Origin: Solirubrobacteraceae bacterium
GTDB lineage: Bacteria > Actinomycetota > Thermoleophilia > Solirubrobacterales > Solirubrobacteraceae
Assembly (NCBI GenBank): GCA_025935735.1
Contig: JAICUS010000191.1
Coordinates: forward strand, 1-9,705
Length of the DNA stretch: 9,705 nt
Reading direction: 5' to 3'
Shown here: positions 7,162 to 9,705 of the stretch, piece by piece
Numbering within the stretch: the first letter of the stretch is position 1
Layout of the letters: each line of letters opens with the position of its first letter
Notes under the pieces: model-generated
Database searches by the model: none
What the model was told of the DNA's origin: nothing
The model's input: the letters and a program-made list of their open reading frames with translations, nothing else
Position numbers and translations under genes: made by a program

Positions 7162-8114
7162 CAGGCGCTCACCCAGCTCGCCGCCGGCTGCTGCTCGATG
7201 AACGCGCGGGCGATGTCGATCCGGCGCGAGAACACGACGTCGTCGCAGCCCTGCGCATAGTCGATGAACCGCGCGAGGGCGTCCGCTCGCGCCGGGTTGC
7301 CGCTGATCCGCGAGTGCAGGCCGATCGACATCATCCGCGACACGTCGTCGCCGTCGTCGCGCAGCCGGTCCAGGTGGGCCTTGGCCATGGCGAAGAAGTG
7401 CTCCGGGCTGCCGTAGCCCTGGGGCAGCACGTAGCGCGCGTCGTTGACCACCAGCCCGTACGGCACGACGAGGTGCGGGCGGCCGAGCACCACGGTCCAG
7501 TACGGCAGGTCGTCGCTGTAGCAGTCGGAGTCGTAGACGAAGCCGCCCTCCTCGACGACCAGCTCGCGCGTGTTGACGCTCATCTCGCGGCAGTACCAGC
7601 CGAGCGGCCGCTCGCCCGTCGTCCGCGCGATCGACTCGATCGCGCGCCGGATCGCCTCGCGCTCCTCGTCGCGCGTCATCTCGAAGTGGTTGCTCCACCG
7701 GAACCCGTGCCCGGCGGTGTCGTCGCCGCGGCGGGCGATCGCGCGCCCGACCTCCGGGTTGCGCTCCAGCGCCACCGCGGCCGCGAACCAGGTGACCGGG
7801 ATGCCCGCCCCGTCGAACACCCGCAGCAGCCGCCACACGCCGGCGCGCGTGCCGTACTCGTACATCGACTCGACCGCGAGGTCGCGCTGCCCCTCGAGGG
7901 CGAACGGGAGCTCGTAGAGGATGTCGTTGACGCCGTCGCCCATGGCGAACGTCTTCTCCGACCCCTCCTCGTAGTTCAGGACGATCTGCACGGCCACCCG
8001 CGCATCGTTGGACCAGTGCACCTTCGGCGGGTGCTCGCCGTAGCCCACCAGCTCGCGCGGCGGTCCCTCGACCGGGATGTCGGCGGTGCGGAAGAACTGC
8101 TCGTCGAACGTCAT
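7161..8114 (-). CDS. Polysaccharide deacetylase-fold hydrolase, PuuE-type (putative metal-independent allantoinase, 317 aa)
   Basis: This matches the PuuE-like allantoinase branch of the NodB/polysaccharide-deacetylase superfamily, whose members act on cyclic amides. Signature stretches are RELVGYGEHPPKVHW (20-34), RVAVQIVLNYEEGSE (39-53), EYGTRAGVWRLLRVF (86-100), ALERNPEV (115-122), GHGFRWSNHFEMT (135-147), REMSVNTRELVVEEGGFVYDSD (176-197; NTR at 181-183), DDLPYW (201-206) and MMSIGLHSRISG (261-272). The usual GWYTGR and MHCRLLG motifs read GWYCRE and LHSRISG here. No ureide-pathway partner (allantoicase, ureidoglycolate enzyme) lies in the window, so allantoin is only one candidate substrate; another cyclic imide or amide, or an N-acetyl group, is possible. 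The ATG at 8114 has the best ribosome-binding site in the window (AAAGGAG, 5-base spacer) after a 22-base gap, so it may start a separately translated pair with the downstream Cys-His-Asp protein. The name puuE is avoided because it also denotes a GABA aminotransferase. Confidence 0.88.
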   Translation of the reverse strand: MTFDEQFFRTADIPVEGPPRELVGYGEHPPKVHWSNDARVAVQIVLNYEEGSEKTFAMGDGVNDILYELPFALEGQRDLAVESMYEYGTRAGVWRLLRVFDGAGIPVTWFAAAVALERNPEVGRAIARRGDDTAGHGFRWSNHFEMTRDEEREAIRRAIESIARTTGERPLGWYCREMSVNTRELVVEEGGFVYDSDCYSDDLPYWTVVLGRPHLVVPYGLVVNDARYVLPQGYGSPEHFFAMAKAHLDRLRDDGDDVSRMMSIGLHSRISGNPARADALARFIDYAQGCDDVVFSRRIDIARAFIEQQPAASWVSA

Positions 8115-8119
8115 CCCGG

Positions 8120-8126
8120 CTCCTTT
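8120..8126 (-). promoter_or_regulatory. Strong Shine-Dalgarno site for the PuuE-type gene
   Basis: On the minus strand AAAGGAG is followed by CCGGG and then the ATG at 8114. It lies in the only real intergenic gap of the leftward operon (8115-8136). Other genes in this operon rely on overlapping stop/start codons, so this site marks independent ribosome loading. No -10/-35 promoter could be recognised in so short a gap. Confidence 0.75.
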
Positions 8127-8136
8127 CCGCTGTCCC

Positions 8137-8901
8137 TCACAGGCCCGCCGCCGAGCGCGCGCCGTCGGCCACGATCAGCTGGCCGCTGACGTAGCCGGCC
8201 TCTTCGCTCGCGAGGAAGGCGAACAGGTGGGCGATGTCCTCCGGCTGCCCGACCCGCCGCACCGGCACCTGCGGCGCGACCGCGGCGAGCGCCTCCGGCC
8301 CGAGCGAGTTGACCGGGTCGAGCGCCTGCGGCGTCTCGATCACGCCCGGGGCGACGGCGTTGGCGGTGATGCCGTCCGGCCCGTACTCGACGGCGAGCGT
8401 CCGGATGAGCCCGACGAGGCCGGCCTTGGCCGCCGCGTAGTGCGGGTGCTCCGGCCATGCCGACACCGTGCCGGCGACAGAGGAGGTGGCCAGCAGCCGC
8501 CCGTAGCCCGCGGTCCGCATGTGCGGCAGCGCCGCCCGGAACAGCCGCCAGGCGCCGGTGAGGTCGACGTCGACCGTGGCGTTCCAGGCGTCGTCGTCGA
8601 GCGCGTCGAGCGGCACCCGGCGGGCGATGCCGGCGTTGGCCACGGCGATGTCGACGCGGCCCAGCTCGGTGACGCAGCGCTCCACCAGCGCGTCGACGCT
8701 CGTCCCGTCGCGCACGTCGACCTCGGCGACGATCGCGCGCCCGGAGACGGCCGCGCGCACCGGCTCGACGTCGTGCGGGTCGCCGGGGAACCAGCCGAGC
8801 GCGACGTCCGCGCCCGCCTGGGCGAACACCCGCGCGGTGGCCGCGCCGATCCCCGACGCCGCGCCCGTGATGACGGCCACGCGGCCGTGCAGGTCGAACA
8901 T
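8137..8901 (-). CDS. SDR family NAD(P)-dependent oxidoreductase (254 aa)
   Basis: A complete classical SDR. It has TGAASGIG (12-19) for dinucleotide binding, VDVRD (61-65) at the adenine pocket, ANAG (88-91), the catalytic Ser141 in ATSSVAG, Tyr155 and Lys159 in YAAAK, NAVAPGVIETP (181-191) after the active site, and GQPEDIAHLFAFLASEEAGYVSGQ (218-241) leading to the C-terminal strand IVADGA. Length and motifs are typical of cytosolic FabG-like dehydrogenases. The residues around the end of beta-2 (ALGWFPGD) lack a clear acidic residue at the first position, so cofactor preference is not obvious and NADP is possible. The ATG at 8901 overlaps the stop of the preceding SDR by one base (TGATG). 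A 22-base gap separates it from the PuuE-type gene. It shares only family-level similarity with the neighbouring SDR, so a recent duplication is unlikely. Confidence 0.94.
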   Translation of the reverse strand: MFDLHGRVAVITGAASGIGAATARVFAQAGADVALGWFPGDPHDVEPVRAAVSGRAIVAEVDVRDGTSVDALVERCVTELGRVDIAVANAGIARRVPLDALDDDAWNATVDVDLTGAWRLFRAALPHMRTAGYGRLLATSSVAGTVSAWPEHPHYAAAKAGLVGLIRTLAVEYGPDGITANAVAPGVIETPQALDPVNSLGPEALAAVAPQVPVRRVGQPEDIAHLFAFLASEEAGYVSGQLIVADGARSAAGL

Positions 8902-9647
8902 CAGAGCATCACGTCGCCGCCGTTCGGGCACAGGGTCTGCCCGACGTAGTACGACGACTCGTCCGAGGCCAGGAACACCGCGGTCGGCGCGACCTCGCCC
9001 ACCTCGCCGAAGCGGCCCATCGGCAGCTCGGCGAGCTTGCGCTGAGCCCACTCCTCGGTCTCCTCCTCCATCATCGCGGTGAGGATCGGGCCCGGGGCGA
9101 TGGCGTTGACGTGGACGCCGCGGGTCGACACCTCGCGGGCCAGCGCCTTGGTGAAGCCGATGACTCCGGCCTTGCTGGCGCTGTAGTGGACCATCTCCAC
9201 GCCGCCGATCTGCCCGAGCTGCGACGCGACGTTGATGATCTTGCCGCGCCCGCGCGCGAGCATCCCGGGGATCACGGCTCGCGTGCACAGGAACACGCCG
9301 CGCAGGTTGACGCCCATCACCCGGTCCCACTCGGCCACGGAGAGCTCGTGGAACAGGAACTGCCCCATCGTCCCGGCGTCGTTGACGAGGATGTCGACGT
9401 CGCCCAGCTCGGCCGTCACGCGCGCGTGCATCTCCGCCACCGACGCCTCGTCGGACACGTCGCACGGCACGAGCAGCCCGCGCCGCCCGGCGCCCGCGAT
9501 CGCGTCCAGCACCGGCCCCGCCACGTCCTCGCCCAGCACGTCGGCGATGGCCACGTCTGCCCCCTCGGCGGCGAACGCCGCGGCGATCGCGCCGCCGATC
9601 CCCCGCGCGCCGCCGGTGACCAGCGCCACCCGGCCGCGCAGCTTCAC
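8901..9647 (-). CDS. SDR family oxidoreductase, FabG-like (248 aa)
   Basis: A complete classical SDR beginning VKLRGRVALVTGG. Counting from the GTG at 9647, motifs are TGGARGIG (11-18), Asp36 at the end of beta-2 (IADV, which usually means NAD), CDVSD (62-66), NDAG (89-92, where NNAG is usual), the catalytic Ser142 in NVASQLG, Tyr155 and Lys159 in YSASK, VNAIAPGPILTAMM (180-193), and FLASDESSYYVGQ (225-237) before CPNGGDVML. I chose the GTG at 9647 because it forms a GTGA overlap with the upstream stop and gives the usual short N-terminus; the GTG at 9653 adds two residues and cannot be excluded. It lies between an upstream gene seen only as a C-terminus and the second SDR, with overlaps on both sides, so the genes form one transcription unit. 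Substrate is unknown. Confidence 0.93.
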   Translation of the reverse strand: MKLRGRVALVTGGARGIGGAIAAAFAAEGADVAIADVLGEDVAGPVLDAIAGAGRRGLLVPCDVSDEASVAEMHARVTAELGDVDILVNDAGTMGQFLFHELSVAEWDRVMGVNLRGVFLCTRAVIPGMLARGRGKIINVASQLGQIGGVEMVHYSASKAGVIGFTKALAREVSTRGVHVNAIAPGPILTAMMEEETEEWAQRKLAELPMGRFGEVGEVAPTAVFLASDESSYYVGQTLCPNGGDVML

Positions 9648-9705
9648 GCCCACACCCCGCGGATCGCGTCCGCCGACGCGAGGTCGAAGCGGTGGCGCAT
9701 CAGCA
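9644..9705 (-). CDS. C-terminal end of an unidentified gene, possibly a zinc-type alcohol dehydrogenase
   Basis: Only about 20 codons are inside the window. They read LMRHRFDLASADAIRGVWA and then TGA at 9646-9644. The pattern HRFxL followed by an Ala/Asp-rich helix resembles the tail of medium-chain (sorbitol/threonine dehydrogenase-like) enzymes, where a segment such as THRFPL precedes a short helix near the C-terminus. That is suggestive, not decisive. The stop overlaps the start of the next SDR gene as GTGA, so this is probably the upstream member of the same operon. The rest of the gene lies to the right of the window. Confidence 0.6.
   Translation of the reverse strand, partial: LMRHRFDLASADAIRGVWA

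Noticed and set aside
8115..8136. Promoter in the gap between the second SDR and the PuuE-type gene
   Set aside because: The 22 bases contain a strong ribosome-binding site but are too short to show recognisable -35/-10 elements; SDR coding sequence upstream shows no convincing match either.

Overview
The window is very GC-rich (70% or more by eye) and almost entirely coding. Start codons are ATG and GTG, with one probable CTG, and most genes overlap their neighbours by a few bases. This suits a high-GC soil bacterium, most likely an actinomycete-type lineage; Solirubrobacterales/Thermoleophilia is a plausible guess from the gene families. The taxonomy is inference, because there is no rRNA or marker gene here. 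No RNA gene, CRISPR array, insertion sequence, phage gene or intergenic region longer than about 25 bases was found.

Two operons converge. The rightward operon (bases 1-6373) holds, in order: the 3' part of a short-chain dehydrogenase/reductase (SDR), an M20 dipeptidase-type metallohydrolase, a glutamine-synthetase-like ligase (GS1), a metal-dependent amidohydrolase of the kind fused to GS in eukaryotic FluG/NodGS proteins, a second GS-like ligase (GS2), and an M20 N-acyl-amino-acid/aminoacylase-type amidohydrolase. The last gene has an apparent one-base deletion that cuts off its final metal-ligand histidine. Every junction overlaps, by 14, 4, 4, 4 and 17 bases. The three 4-base overlaps are ATGA, CTGA and GTGA.

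The leftward operon (bases 9705-6370) holds, in order of transcription: the last 20 or so codons of an unidentified gene (possibly a zinc-type alcohol dehydrogenase), two SDR oxidoreductases, a polysaccharide-deacetylase-fold protein of the PuuE-type allantoinase group, and an uncharacterised protein with a Cys...His...Asp layout that resembles papain/C39-like folds. The two operons meet tail to tail. Once the frameshift is repaired, the two stop codons overlap inside a single CTAG, leaving no room for a terminator.

Taken together, the window looks like a catabolic island for an amine, amide or acylated amino compound. GS-like enzymes can gamma-glutamylate amines, and SDRs can oxidise alcohol or aldehyde groups. 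The amidohydrolase, the two M20 enzymes and the PuuE-type enzyme can hydrolyse C-N bonds. The substrate cannot be read from the sequence. The most distinctive points are the GS / FluG-type amidohydrolase / GS sandwich, the probable CTG start, the frameshift in the terminal M20 gene, and the Cys-His-Asp protein coupled to the PuuE homologue.
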